Counted from the first letter of the stretch, positions 27,036 through 36,780 are shown. The stretch is 64,000 nt of DNA from UBA1715 sp964346725 (GCA_964346725.1 CAYFVM010000008.1:1-64000); one strand, 5' to 3'. Translations and numbers: made by a program. Notes: generated by a model from the sequence alone, not told the origin.

Positions 27036-28209
27036 TTACTTTTGTATAACCCGTTTTTCGTGTGCGTTATACAATATATTAAGCGGACCATATTGCAATG
27101 TTCTAAACTTTGAATTTCTGGTTGTGTTGTCAAGAACTATAACCTTAGAAAATGAAGCATTACCATCAAAATCAACCTGCGTTAATCTAAAATAAACAAA
27201 CACATTCGGCAGATTATTTTCAAATGTTACTTCGTAGTTAGTTACTTCCGATGTTGTACCTTGACCATACTCCCTACCAAGTTCTTTCCAATCTTCACCA
27301 TTTATAGAGTATTCAAGCATAAAATAATCATTGTTTGTCTCCGTTTTTGTTTGCCAATTGAATGTAAGCGATTCTTGCTCACCTTTTACTTCAAATATGC
27401 TTAGCTCTATTGGAAGCAATGNNNNNNNNNNNNNNNNNNNNNNNNNNNNNNNNNNNNNNNNNNNNNNNNNNNNNNNNNNNNNNNNNNNNNNNNNNNNNNN
27501 NNNNNNNNNNNNNNNNNNNNNATGATGCATTAGAGACAATCGTAACTAAATCTATTTCATTGTCAGTAAAGGCAGTACTATCTTGTGCTTCATTCAATCC
27601 TTTTATTCTGGTATATGCGATTCCGTTTAATTGTCCAAAAATATAGAGGTCAGGTGCATTGCCATTGCCATTACCTCCGAAACCTTCACGCTCAAAGCAT
27701 GCGTTTGCTCCCCATGTGGAATTGAAATTTTTTTCAACGGCGATGTTTGAAAATTCATCCATGTAGAAATATGTGCTTGGTTTTAATAAGCGCTTGTCTA
27801 ATGTTGTAATATTTCCTTTAACATATAAAGAAGCGGAGTGTTTTAAACGAATCAATGACTCATCACTTATATTAAAATCGCCGGAAATTATAAGTGTCGC
27901 ATTATCATTTATAATTATATTGCTATAATTTTCTAATAACAAAGAACCATTCAAATAAACGATGCCGTTTATTTCTAATGTAGAAGAGTTACTAACCGTA
28001 AATAGATGTGAATTATTATACGTTCCGGGAATAGTATTACCAACCCATGTAGCTGACTCCTCAAACTTTAAGCCCGGATTGGTGTTTGAGTGTGTGCTAT
28101 ATGTTGCACCCATAGTGGTTATTCCGCTCACGCATAGTAGTAATAGGGAAAAAGCGAGAACTTTTAAACTCAACACAGGGTTTAGTAATTTATTGCTACT
28201 ATTTGTCAT
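27036..28209 (-). CDS. Secreted surface protein, likely type IX substrate (gapped)
   Basis: Visible as two pieces around a gap (27422-27521). The N-terminal piece (229 codons) has a long signal peptide (hydrophobic LKVLAFSLLLLCVSGITTMGA) and then a beta-helix-like run of short repeats (STLEINGIVYLNGSLLLEN, NATLIISGDFNIS, ASLYVKGNITTL) as in autotransporter-like or polymer-binding surface proteins. The C-terminal piece (about 128 residues) has the LPIELSIF...LTFNWQTKTETNNDYFMLEYS...YFRLTQVDFDG block, common just before type IX sorting domains; the protein stops soon after (HEKRVIQK) without a complete, recognisable sorting domain. The frames agree only if the true gap is a multiple of three. 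Function unknown. Confidence 0.75.
27422..27521. other. Assembly gap (100 N) inside the surface protein gene
   Basis: Exactly 100 N; flanking frames fit if the real length is a multiple of three. Confidence 0.97.
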
Positions 28210-28514
28210 ACGCTCAACTCTATAGAAATATTTTATAAATATATGAGATTATTTTTAAGATTGCAAACACGAAAAAAATTATAATTAGTACAAACTATAA
28301 TTTTTTTCGTATGCATACCAATACACCCAATGGCTATATATATATTATGAATCATTTGAGTGAGTAAACCTACGGAACACCAGCACAATTTTTCTTGCTC
28401 GGCAAGGGGAGGAACTGGGATTTTGATGTTAGCAATAGTTGAAATAGAGAGTTCTATTATTCATATACTCTTCCTTTTTTAGTCGAACAATATACGTCCC
28501 AAAACAGAGAGGTG
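28210..28514. other. Gene-free stretch between surface protein and SIMPL genes
   Basis: About 305 bp without a credible coding frame. It contains the hairpin at 28270-28309 and must hold the promoter of the 28209 gene, which I could not match to consensus. Confidence 0.5.
28270..28309 (-). terminator. A/T-rich hairpin, possible terminator of the SIMPL/M23 operon
   Basis: A perfect 14-bp inverted repeat (CGAAAAAAATTATA 28270-28283 with TATAATTTTTTTCG 28296-28309, 12-nt loop). On either strand the T7 run is inside the stem, so termination is plausible but not typical. Confidence 0.45.
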
Positions 28515-29228
28515 CTATTTTTTCAAAAAATAATCAATTGTAGTAACCACACGAATTGTTTTAATGTATGGAGTATTACTATCGCTATCGCTTATGGAAA
28601 ACTGACCTTGGTTTGCATAACGAATAGCACCTAATTCTGATTTTGAATCCAAAGCAAATTTATCGGCAACCGAACGAGCATTTTTTGTTGCCTCTTCTAT
28701 CATCTCCGGCTTCAATTCATTCAGTCCGTTAAACGAATATTGCGGTGCCAAACCTTCCCATGACTCACCGGAAGCAATAGCAACGCCTTGTTTCAGCAAT
28801 TCTTCCTGCGAAGAGAGTAATTTTCGTACTAAATCTACATTATTCGACACCACCGTAATCACTTTAGAAGCCTGATAGCGATTGAGAGGAGCGTTATCCG
28901 ATACATAACGTTCAGTCTGTCTGTCATAGACATTCGTTGCCGATGCAAAAATTTCATTTTCAGTAATGGCATTTTTCTTCAAAAACGCCATTACCTTTTT
29001 AGTCTTACCCGACATGTTTTCATACAAACTGGTTAAATCATTTCCGGCATCTTTGAGTTGAATTGGCCACACAACCTTATCGGCCGGAACATCTCGTTCT
29101 GCCAATCCTTTTACGCTCACATACCTGTCTTTTTGTGCATAGTCGCTTATTCCGTCTCTGATAAAAGAACCTAAGCCGAGGAATCCGCACATAATTAATA
29201 ATGCTGCAATAACTCTTGTTTTATCCAT
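28515..29228 (-). CDS. SIMPL (DUF541) domain protein
   Basis: The protein has 237 residues. It starts with an N-terminal hydrophobic anchor (VIAALLIMCGFLGLGSFI), then the SIMPL domain: YVSVKGLAERDVPADKVVWPI, the helical SGKTKKVMAFLKK, the VTVV-type strands and a C-terminal VVTTIDYFLKK. SIMPL proteins are periplasmic or membrane-anchored and poorly understood. The gene follows the M23 peptidase gene by 29 bp on the same strand, so co-transcription is likely. Confidence 0.9.
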   Translation of the reverse strand: MDKTRVIAALLIMCGFLGLGSFIRDGISDYAQKDRYVSVKGLAERDVPADKVVWPIQLKDAGNDLTSLYENMSGKTKKVMAFLKKNAITENEIFASATNVYDRQTERYVSDNAPLNRYQASKVITVVSNNVDLVRKLLSSQEELLKQGVAIASGESWEGLAPQYSFNGLNELKPEMIEEATKNARSVADKFALDSKSELGAIRYANQGQFSISDSDSNTPYIKTIRVVTTIDYFLKK

Positions 29229-29257
29229 GATTGTAATTTTTAAAATAACTTTGTATA

Positions 29258-30946
29258 TTATCTATAAAACGTATATTCTTTTTCTAATACATTGTGGCAC
29301 AAGTCTTCCAGCACTATTTTGAGCGTGTGTGTTTTACCTGATTTCATTGTTTTATCGTCGAAATAAAGGAAAACAGCACCACTTTTCGCATCAAAATCAA
29401 GAATTTGCCAAACACCATCAATATAAGCGTTGTACGATGCTACTCCGGAATAATTATCGCCCATCTTAAATAAGATATATTTTTTTGTTGTCATATTTGC
29501 CCCATTTTCCATAGTCATCTTCAGATACGGTGCAACGGTATCAACCACCACACTATACTTACCTCCCACCTTTATTGAAGCATGAGCATAGCCTGATGCA
29601 TCAAAGCGAGTTATCAATGGAGTTTTTCTCTTGCAATTCTCTATAATCCCCTTGCCTTGCAAATGTTCTGGAAGCGTGCAAGGAATAATAATTTCCGCAG
29701 CTTTTTTAAATATCGCTTGGTCTGTAACTATATTATATACAGGCGCATAGTAGCGATTATATTCAGAAGAATCTACGGTAATATTCATCGTAAAATCCTT
29801 GAAAAACGAATTCTCTTTTGCTTTAAAACGGAAATCGCCTAACGAAAACGAAAAGGAGTCAACACACGAATGCAATTGCTTTGTCTTCCAAGTACGCACA
29901 TCAAGACTATCTACATAATTTTGCTGAAATTTAATTACAATAGATGCGGTGTTTCCTTTGAAGTCAGCAACACGAATTTCGCATTGTGCCGAATCGTTGT
30001 CTGTAGTTTGATAGATACCTTGATTGGTCAATTTTGCGTATATATTAAGGTCGTTGTTTCGGTCTACATACAATTTTTCGTAATTCCGTTTAGAGACAAG
30101 CCGTTCTTCATAATCAATCAAACTATTAATGTCTGCTGTAGTACCAAAATCAACCTCGTCTATATGACGAGAATAAATCGTTTGATTGTTGCAAATAAGT
30201 GATGTGGCATAAAACCCATAAATATTTGACATTTCGGGCATGTAATCATATCCATGAACGGAAAATCCAATATTTCCCCATAGCGTTATCGGAGCTTCTA
30301 TCACAAACACTCCATTGCCTTTAGACTTTGTTACGAAAAAGTCTTTTTGTTGCTTGTGATTTACAAAACTATTTGAGTCCATCGGATACAATCCAATACG
30401 CAGAATTTTAGGACGAGAATAATCGTTAAAATCATAAAATAGCATTGGATTTAAGGCATGTTGATTTTCTGTTTTTCGTATTTCAAAATGCAAATGTGGT
30501 CCACCGGAACTACCCGTATTCCCTGATAAGCCAATCTGTTCGCCTTGAGCCACCGGCAACTGATTCGGTTCAAAACTAATATCAACACGATGCGTTTTTT
30601 TCTCATACTGATATGCCCGTACCAAAGAATCCACACGCGGATCAAATTCTTTTAAATGAGCATATACACTGGTAAAACCATTAGGATGCGCTACATACAA
30701 CACATGACCATATCCCGAAGGTGTGAGCTGCACGCGAGCTATATAACCAGTATCAATAGCACGTACAACTTTCCCTTCAACCTTTTCTGTCTTAAAATCT
30801 ATACCGGAATGGAAATGATTTGGGCGCAATTCTCCAAAATTTGCAGACAAATAAGGCGGACGCACATCAAGAGGCAAAATAAAATTTTGCGCCGAAGCCA
30901 ATTGCACAGCGAATATAGAGATTAACAAAAATAAACTAGTACGCAT
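29258..30946 (-). CDS. M23 family metallopeptidase
   Basis: The protein has 562 residues. A signal peptide (ending LASAQ) is followed by a LytM/M23 domain from about residue 40 to 165 with the zinc ligands of motif HxxxD (H46, D50) and HLH (151-153), and H97 in YAHL. All catalytic residues seem present, so it should cut peptidoglycan cross-bridges. A long beta-rich C-terminal part of about 390 residues follows; I do not recognise a domain in it. It is probably periplasmic or outer-membrane facing and acts in cell-wall remodelling. First gene of a pair with the SIMPL protein. Confidence 0.9.
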   Translation of the reverse strand: MRTSLFLLISIFAVQLASAQNFILPLDVRPPYLSANFGELRPNHFHSGIDFKTEKVEGKVVRAIDTGYIARVQLTPSGYGHVLYVAHPNGFTSVYAHLKEFDPRVDSLVRAYQYEKKTHRVDISFEPNQLPVAQGEQIGLSGNTGSSGGPHLHFEIRKTENQHALNPMLFYDFNDYSRPKILRIGLYPMDSNSFVNHKQQKDFFVTKSKGNGVFVIEAPITLWGNIGFSVHGYDYMPEMSNIYGFYATSLICNNQTIYSRHIDEVDFGTTADINSLIDYEERLVSKRNYEKLYVDRNNDLNIYAKLTNQGIYQTTDNDSAQCEIRVADFKGNTASIVIKFQQNYVDSLDVRTWKTKQLHSCVDSFSFSLGDFRFKAKENSFFKDFTMNITVDSSEYNRYYAPVYNIVTDQAIFKKAAEIIIPCTLPEHLQGKGIIENCKRKTPLITRFDASGYAHASIKVGGKYSVVVDTVAPYLKMTMENGANMTTKKYILFKMGDNYSGVASYNAYIDGVWQILDFDAKSGAVFLYFDDKTMKSGKTHTLKIVLEDLCHNVLEKEYTFYR

Positions 30947-31031
30947 TGTTTTTGTTGGTTAATTTATGTGCTAAAGTATTTTAAAATCTCCTCCTCTCAA
31001 AATCAAGATATCAACGAATTACAAACAAATC

Positions 31032-31061
31032 TTTGCCATTTTCTGTAAAGTGATATATTTG
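31032..31061 (+). promoter_or_regulatory. Bacteroidota-type promoter for the ABC transporter
   Basis: TTTG (31032-31035), 18 nt, then TATATTTG (31054-31061), 23 nt before the ATG. Confidence 0.75.
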
Positions 31062-31084
31062 CAAAAAATAGTCTATTTCTCTCT

Positions 31085-32899
31085 ATGAATGATTTTAAAA
31101 AACTTTGGAAATACCTTTCTCATTATAAAAAAAATCTAGCACTCGTTTTCCTTTTTAATTTATTTGGAGCGATTTTTTCTTTTGGAATGATTACAATAAT
31201 TATTCCATTTCTTAATGTGCTATTTGACAACACACAACACGTCCGCGAATTACCGGAAACGTTTATTTTGAACAAGGATACCTTGTTACTTTATTGCAAC
31301 TATTATTTAACTCTCGTGATAGATCGTTGGAATAAGCCAATGGCATTAGTATTCATATGCCTTGTTCTTATTATAATCACATTGATGAAAGACCTTACCG
31401 AATACCTTGGAAAATACTTTAATATACCCGTCATAAATGGCGTTCCTAGAGATATTTACAATAAGGCCTACTCAAAAATTCTTGAACTACCTGTATTCTT
31501 TTTCACCAACGAACGAAAAGGAGATATAATGTCACGAATGTCATCAGATATTACTGTAGTTAGAGGTAGTATGAGTTCATTTATAGAATTAATCAAAAAT
31601 CCACTTTATATATTAGTATATTTTGTTGGAATCATGTTTTTGAGTTACAAAATGACCTTTATTATTCTCCTCTTGTTGCCACTTATGGGAATTATAACAG
31701 GAAAGATTGGGAAAAGTTTAAAAAAATCAACCACTAAAACGCAAACATTACAAGGTGATATTTTAGTGTATCTTGACGAAACGCTTTTAGGATTAAAAAT
31801 CATTAAAATTTTTAATGGCACCAAACAGATGCGCAACAAATTTAATGAAGGAAACACTGCACATTATAAAGAGTCAAACAAAGCAAATCGCAAATACAAC
31901 TTAGCACATCCTCTCACTGATTTCTTAATAGTTATAGCACTTTCCGTTGCTATCTATATTGGTGGTGTGTTCGTAATAAATGGAGAAATGAGTGCAGAAG
32001 CTTTTATTGCATTTATTTTAGCATTTACACAAATAACAAGCCCGGCAAAATCCTTTACTGCAGCATTCTACAACATAAAACAAGGAGCTGCTGGTATAGA
32101 ACGTATTGAAAAAATCATTTCCGCCGAAGCTAAAATCAAAGAATTTGAGAATGCAAAATCAATTGCAACATTTACTGAATCAATAGAATTTAACAACGTT
32201 ACTTTTGGTTATACCACGGAACGAACTATTTTGCATGATGTTTCGTTTAAAATTCCTAAAGGTTCATCTGTGGCTATTGTAGGACAATCAGGTTCTGGAA
32301 AAACAACGATTGCAAACCTTATACCCCGTTTTTATGAGCAAACACAAGGACAAATTACAATAGACGGCATATCCATACAAAACTATAAACTTGCAGACTT
32401 GCGAGGACTTATTGGTATTGTTACTCAAGAATCTTTGTTGTTTAATGACACCGTATTCAACAACATAGCATTCGGTATAGAAAATCCTAGCAAAGAAAAA
32501 GTAATAGAAGCGGCAAAATTAGCAAATGCTCACGACTTTATTTGCGAACTTGAAAACGGCTACGAAGCTAATATTGGAGACCAAGGAGGAAAGCTTTCGG
32601 GCGGTCAACGACAACGTATTTGTATTGCACGCGCCATTATGAAAAATCCTGAAATTCTCATACTTGACGAGGCTACCTCTGCTCTTGATACCGAATCAGA
32701 ACGATTGGTACAAGAAGCCTTGTCAAACCTAATGAAAGACAGAACATCACTCGTTATAGCTCACCGACTTTCTACCATCAAAAACTCCGACAAAATTATT
32801 GTATTGAACGAAGGAAAAATAGTTGAATCAGGAAAACACGACGAATTAATCTCCCACAATGGTACGTACAAACACCTTCACGACTTACAATTAATTTAA
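31085..32899 (+). CDS. MsbA-like ABC exporter (fused permease and ATPase)
   Basis: The protein has 604 residues. About six transmembrane helices lie in the first 330 residues, then a nucleotide-binding domain: Walker A GQSGSGKTT at 400-408, signature LSGGQRQR at about 504-511, Walker B ILILDEATSALD at about 520-531 and the switch His in IAHRLS. The half-transporter is expected to work as a homodimer exporting a lipid or peptide; the MsbA-like look suggests lipid A or phospholipid flipping, but substrate is not readable. It has its own promoter. Confidence 0.9.
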   Translation: MNDFKKLWKYLSHYKKNLALVFLFNLFGAIFSFGMITIIIPFLNVLFDNTQHVRELPETFILNKDTLLLYCNYYLTLVIDRWNKPMALVFICLVLIIITLMKDLTEYLGKYFNIPVINGVPRDIYNKAYSKILELPVFFFTNERKGDIMSRMSSDITVVRGSMSSFIELIKNPLYILVYFVGIMFLSYKMTFIILLLLPLMGIITGKIGKSLKKSTTKTQTLQGDILVYLDETLLGLKIIKIFNGTKQMRNKFNEGNTAHYKESNKANRKYNLAHPLTDFLIVIALSVAIYIGGVFVINGEMSAEAFIAFILAFTQITSPAKSFTAAFYNIKQGAAGIERIEKIISAEAKIKEFENAKSIATFTESIEFNNVTFGYTTERTILHDVSFKIPKGSSVAIVGQSGSGKTTIANLIPRFYEQTQGQITIDGISIQNYKLADLRGLIGIVTQESLLFNDTVFNNIAFGIENPSKEKVIEAAKLANAHDFICELENGYEANIGDQGGKLSGGQRQRICIARAIMKNPEILILDEATSALDTESERLVQEALSNLMKDRTSLVIAHRLSTIKNSDKIIVLNEGKIVESGKHDELISHNGTYKHLHDLQLI

Positions 32900-32997
32900 T
32901 TAACAAGAAAGAAAGTTGAATTCATTTTGCGTTTTTATAGTTTTTAATATGTTAATAACTAAAGTCAATAAGCGAATAACCAAAAACTTTTTTTTCC

Positions 32998-33005
32998 TAT
33001 TTTTG
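32998..33005 (+). promoter_or_regulatory. Possible -7 box (TATTTTTG) before the PUR gene
   Basis: Matches TAnnTTTG, 30 nt before the ATG at 33036; no TTTG partner seen. Confidence 0.35.
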
Positions 33006-33035
33006 ATTTGAGAAAGATTCTAATAGTAGAAAGAT

Positions 33036-33347
33036 ATGGAAAATCCAAATCAAACTGGCAGAGAAGAAGTATTTTCAAAATCGGTAAAAGCTGGCAAAAG
33101 AACGTACTTTTTTGATGTTAAAAAGACAAGAAACAACGACTATTTTTTGACCATTACGGAAAGTAAACGTGTTTTTGAATCTGAAGATAAGATCACCTAT
33201 GAAAAACACAAAATATTCCTCTATCAAGAAGATTTTGAAAAATTCATAGATGGTATGAAAGAAGCTGTTGATTTTGTTAGTAACGAAAATCCAAATTTTA
33301 CTCCAAGAAGCGATTCGCACAAAGATTTGGACGATATGGAGTTTTAA
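33036..33347 (+). CDS. DUF3276/PUR-alpha-like nucleic-acid-binding protein
   Basis: The protein has 103 residues. It matches the short bacterial PUR-alpha-like DUF3276 family: EEVFSKSVKAGKRTYFFDVKKT, NDYFLTITESKR, then HKIFLYQEDFEKFIDGM, and an acidic end (DLDDMEF). Members are thought to bind RNA or single-stranded DNA; the role in Bacteroidota is not settled. Followed by a hairpin with a T run and then pyrB. Confidence 0.85.
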   Translation: MENPNQTGREEVFSKSVKAGKRTYFFDVKKTRNNDYFLTITESKRVFESEDKITYEKHKIFLYQEDFEKFIDGMKEAVDFVSNENPNFTPRSDSHKDLDDMEF

Positions 33348-33357
33348 TCAATATTAG

Positions 33358-33381
33358 AGCTGGTTTCCTACCGGTTTTTTT
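33358..33381 (+). terminator. Weak hairpin terminator just before pyrB
   Basis: A 7-bp stem (AGCTGGT 33358-33364 with ACCGGTT 33370-33376, two G-U pairs, 5-nt loop) followed by T7. It ends 12 nt before the pyrB ATG, so it may terminate the PUR transcript or attenuate pyrBI. Confidence 0.5.
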
Positions 33382-33392
33382 ATATATCCACT

Positions 33393-34307
33393 ATGAACAA
33401 CACAAAAAGTTTAGTTTCCATTACCGATTTCGATGTAGAAGAATATCTGAAGATATTGGAACTTGCAGCAAAGTTTGAGAAGAACAGTTATCGTAATCTT
33501 CTGAACGGCAAAGTTATAGCCTCTCTTTTCTTTGAACCATCAACACGTACTCGATTGAGTTTTGAGAGCGCCATAAACCGACTTGGAGGTCGTGTAATTG
33601 GATTCTCAGATATTGATACCACCAGTTCTACAAAAGGTGAAACACTCCACGATACCATTAAAATCATTTCAAACTATTGTGATTTGATAGTTATGCGTCA
33701 CCCTCTTGAAGGTGCCGCAAAATATGCAAGTGAGGTTTCTAACGTACCCATTATCAATGCCGGTGATGGTGCAAACCAACACCCAACACAAACATTGCTT
33801 GATATGTATTCTATAACCAAAACTCAAGGCACACTTAGCAACCTTTCTATTGCAATGATTGGTGACCTTAAATATGGTCGTACCGTACATTCGCTTATTA
33901 TGGCAATGAAATACTTCAATCCTACATTTCACTTGGTATCGCCTCCCGAATTGGCTCTACCAAACGAATACAAAAATATTTTAAAAGAAAACAATATCAC
34001 GTTCTACGAACACACCGATATGCAAACAGTACTCAACGAATCTGATATTGTATATATGACTCGTGTGCAAAAAGAACGTTTCTCAGATTTAATGGAATAC
34101 GAGAAAACAAAAAACATGTATATCCTTAAAAATGAAATACTTGAAAACACGAAAAAGAATATGAAAATTCTACATCCGCTCCCACGTGTAAACGAAATTC
34201 AGCAAGATGTAGATCAAAATCCGAAAGCATATTATTTTGAACAAGCTCGCAACGGAGTATACACCCGTCAAGCTATTATTAGTTATTTGTTACACCTAAA
34301 CGCATAA
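33393..34307 (+). CDS. pyrB: Aspartate carbamoyltransferase, catalytic subunit
   Basis: The protein has 304 residues. It makes carbamoyl-aspartate from aspartate and carbamoyl phosphate in pyrimidine synthesis. The carbamoyl-phosphate loop STRTR lies at 50-54, HPTQ at 130-133, and the aspartate-binding region and HPLPRVNEI towards the end. pyrI follows 4 bp downstream, so the enzyme is probably the allosteric class B type with both subunits. Confidence 0.97.
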   Translation: MNNTKSLVSITDFDVEEYLKILELAAKFEKNSYRNLLNGKVIASLFFEPSTRTRLSFESAINRLGGRVIGFSDIDTTSSTKGETLHDTIKIISNYCDLIVMRHPLEGAAKYASEVSNVPIINAGDGANQHPTQTLLDMYSITKTQGTLSNLSIAMIGDLKYGRTVHSLIMAMKYFNPTFHLVSPPELALPNEYKNILKENNITFYEHTDMQTVLNESDIVYMTRVQKERFSDLMEYEKTKNMYILKNEILENTKKNMKILHPLPRVNEIQQDVDQNPKAYYFEQARNGVYTRQAIISYLLHLNA

Positions 34308-34311
34308 AACC

Positions 34312-34779
34312 ATGGGAAACATTCAAGGAAAACAAATGGTTGTAAGTGCCATAAGAAACGGAACAGTTATAGACCACATACCAAGCAATTGTATTTTTAA
34401 AGTTATCTCTATCTTGAAGTTAGAGAATATTCCAAACCAAATAACATTCGGTTTAAACCTAGAAAGTAAAAAACTTGGCAGCAAAGGAATTATAAAAATT
34501 GCAGATCGCTATTTTGAACAAGAAGAAATCAACAAAATCGCAATCTTGGCTCCTACTGCAAAATTGAGCATTATAAAAGATTATAATGTTATTGAGAAAA
34601 AAGCAATCATGAGTCCTAAAAAAATTCAAGGTATCACCAAATGCTTCAACCCTAAATGCATTACGAATAACCAAAATATTACGCCAAAATACACCGTTAT
34701 TGGTATGACTCCGAATGTGAGTCTAAAATGCGAGTATTGTGAGAAAATAACCGATTTTGAACACTTCAGTTTTATTTAG
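34312..34779 (+). CDS. pyrI: Aspartate carbamoyltransferase, regulatory subunit
   Basis: The protein has 155 residues. The N-terminal allosteric domain contains the nucleotide-binding stretch (GTVIDHIPSN). The C-terminal zinc domain has C111, C116, C140 and C143. It binds PyrB and gives feedback control by CTP and activation by ATP. The start is 4 bp after pyrB. Confidence 0.96.
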   Translation: MGNIQGKQMVVSAIRNGTVIDHIPSNCIFKVISILKLENIPNQITFGLNLESKKLGSKGIIKIADRYFEQEEINKIAILAPTAKLSIIKDYNVIEKKAIMSPKKIQGITKCFNPKCITNNQNITPKYTVIGMTPNVSLKCEYCEKITDFEHFSFI

Positions 34780-34851
34780 CACAATATTTGCTCTCATACG
34801 AGGAATAAATTAAAGTACAAACCTGCTTGTAGAGCACTAAACCTTTACACT

Positions 34852-36780
34852 ATGAAAAAAATCGTAGCATTCATTGCTCTTAGTATTATTGCATTTAGCC
34901 TTTATGGTCAGGAATATTCTACCACCAACAAAAAAGCTATTAAAGCCTATGAGTTGGGACTGCAATCATTCCAAATGCTCTATTATGATAAAGCAGAAGA
35001 AAGTTTGCGCTCGGCTATCAAACAAGACGAAACGTTTGTAGAAGCATACTACCTATTAGCCGGAGTGTACAATCAAACAAAAGACACTACACAAATGCTT
35101 TCTACTCTCCAGACTTGTGTAGATAAATGTGGTGGCGAACACCTATGGTCTCGATACAAATTAGCATACGAACAATATGATTTAGGATTATACAAAGAAG
35201 CCTTCGCAAATCTCCAGCATTTCAAGCGAGCCAACGAAATGCACACATCATCAACACTTTCCAAATCTGATGAGGCAAACTTCAACGATTTATACGAGAA
35301 GACAACCGTTGCTATTGAATTACAAGCCCATCCTGTCAATTTCTCCCCAATAAATCTTGGCGAAAACATCAATACAAAGTATGACGACTATCATCCAACT
35401 ATCACTATTGATGATAAAACAATTATTTTCACCACAAACCTCCCGACAAGCAATCCGCGAGTAAAACAAGAAGATCTGTTTACCGCAACAAAGAATGAAA
35501 TGTTGTGGAACAAAAGCACCCCACTTTCTTCTATCAATACTAGAACTAATGAAGGTGCGCAATCAATTACTGCCGATGGTAAAACAATGTTTTTCACCAT
35601 CTGTGGAGCTCCCGATGGTTTAGGTTCTTGCGATATTTATATGACCCAAAAAGTAAACAACTCATGGATTAAACCACAAAATTTAGGACAACCCATAAAT
35701 AGTAAATATTGGGAATCACAACCATCATGTTCATCAGATGGAAAAACCCTTTATTTTACATCAAATCGCCCTGGTAGTATAGGGAAAAAAGACATTTGGG
35801 TTTCACATCAACAAGCGAATGGTCTGTGGTCAACACCTGAAAACTTAGGAGATTTTGTAAACACAAAATATGATGACGAATCGCCATACATTCATCCCGA
35901 TGGCATTACTTTATATTATGCAACCGATGGCATTCCCGGATTGGGTAAAAAAGACATTGTTGCTTCTCAACAAATAGGGAAGAACATTTGGACAAAACCA
36001 CAAAATCTTGGATATCCTATCAACACCAACGATGACGAGTCGCATTTAATAATCAATGCTGAAGGCACAAAAGGCTATTTTGCCTCTAATCGTTATGGGG
36101 GATTTGGAGGTTTTGACCTCTACGAATTTTCTATTGATGAAACTTTCAAAGTAAAACCAAGCTCTGTCACATATGTTCTATGCCGTGTGTTTGATTTTGG
36201 CACAAAAGCAAAATTAGCTGCCGAAATTTCCCTTTTTGACTTGGAGACGGGAAAAGTAGTATACCAAAACTCGTCTGATGTTATAAAAGGTGAATGTGTA
36301 GTTCCGTTTATTGAAAACAGAGATTATGCTTTGTCGGTAGAAAAACAAGGCTATCTCTTCTATTCCGAAAACGTCTCGCTAAATACCATAAAAGACGCAA
36401 ACAATTTGAGTATTCCGCTACAACAAATTAATGTTGGTAATTTCGTTGTACTCAAAAACATATTCTTCGATACAGATTCTTACAATCTCAAACAAGAATC
36501 AAAGACAGAATTACTTTCGTTTGTGAAATTTATGCAACAAAATTCAACTATTCATTTTGAAATAGGCGGACATACTGATAACATAGGTAATGCAGCATAC
36601 AACTTGAAATTATCTACCAACCGTGCCAAAGCAGTCTATGAATTTTTGATAGCAAATGGCATTGATGCAAATCGTCTTACCTACAAAGGATTTGGCGACA
36701 CTAAACCGTGCGTTGCTAATGATACCGAAGAACATAGAGCACAAAATCGTCGTACACAACTTAATATAACAAAGAAATAA
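34852..36780 (+). CDS. TPR/PD40/OmpA-family envelope protein
   Basis: The protein has 642 residues, intact. A signal peptide (ending LYGQ) is followed by TPR-like helices (about 25-150), five PD40 propeller repeats (for example SITADGKTMFFT, SCSSDGKTLYFTSNRPG, YIHPDGITLYYATDG), a regulatory-like segment (about 440-520) and a complete OmpA C-terminal domain (IFFDTDSYNLK, GGHTDNIGNAAYNLKLSTNR, AVYEFLIANGIDANRLTYKG, NRRTQL). It resembles P. gingivalis PorE in layout, and the 8896-10911 protein in this window, but has no PorP neighbour here. Likely peptidoglycan-anchored and outer-membrane facing. Confidence 0.88.
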   Translation: MKKIVAFIALSIIAFSLYGQEYSTTNKKAIKAYELGLQSFQMLYYDKAEESLRSAIKQDETFVEAYYLLAGVYNQTKDTTQMLSTLQTCVDKCGGEHLWSRYKLAYEQYDLGLYKEAFANLQHFKRANEMHTSSTLSKSDEANFNDLYEKTTVAIELQAHPVNFSPINLGENINTKYDDYHPTITIDDKTIIFTTNLPTSNPRVKQEDLFTATKNEMLWNKSTPLSSINTRTNEGAQSITADGKTMFFTICGAPDGLGSCDIYMTQKVNNSWIKPQNLGQPINSKYWESQPSCSSDGKTLYFTSNRPGSIGKKDIWVSHQQANGLWSTPENLGDFVNTKYDDESPYIHPDGITLYYATDGIPGLGKKDIVASQQIGKNIWTKPQNLGYPINTNDDESHLIINAEGTKGYFASNRYGGFGGFDLYEFSIDETFKVKPSSVTYVLCRVFDFGTKAKLAAEISLFDLETGKVVYQNSSDVIKGECVVPFIENRDYALSVEKQGYLFYSENVSLNTIKDANNLSIPLQQINVGNFVVLKNIFFDTDSYNLKQESKTELLSFVKFMQQNSTIHFEIGGHTDNIGNAAYNLKLSTNRAKAVYEFLIANGIDANRLTYKGFGDTKPCVANDTEEHRAQNRRTQLNITKK

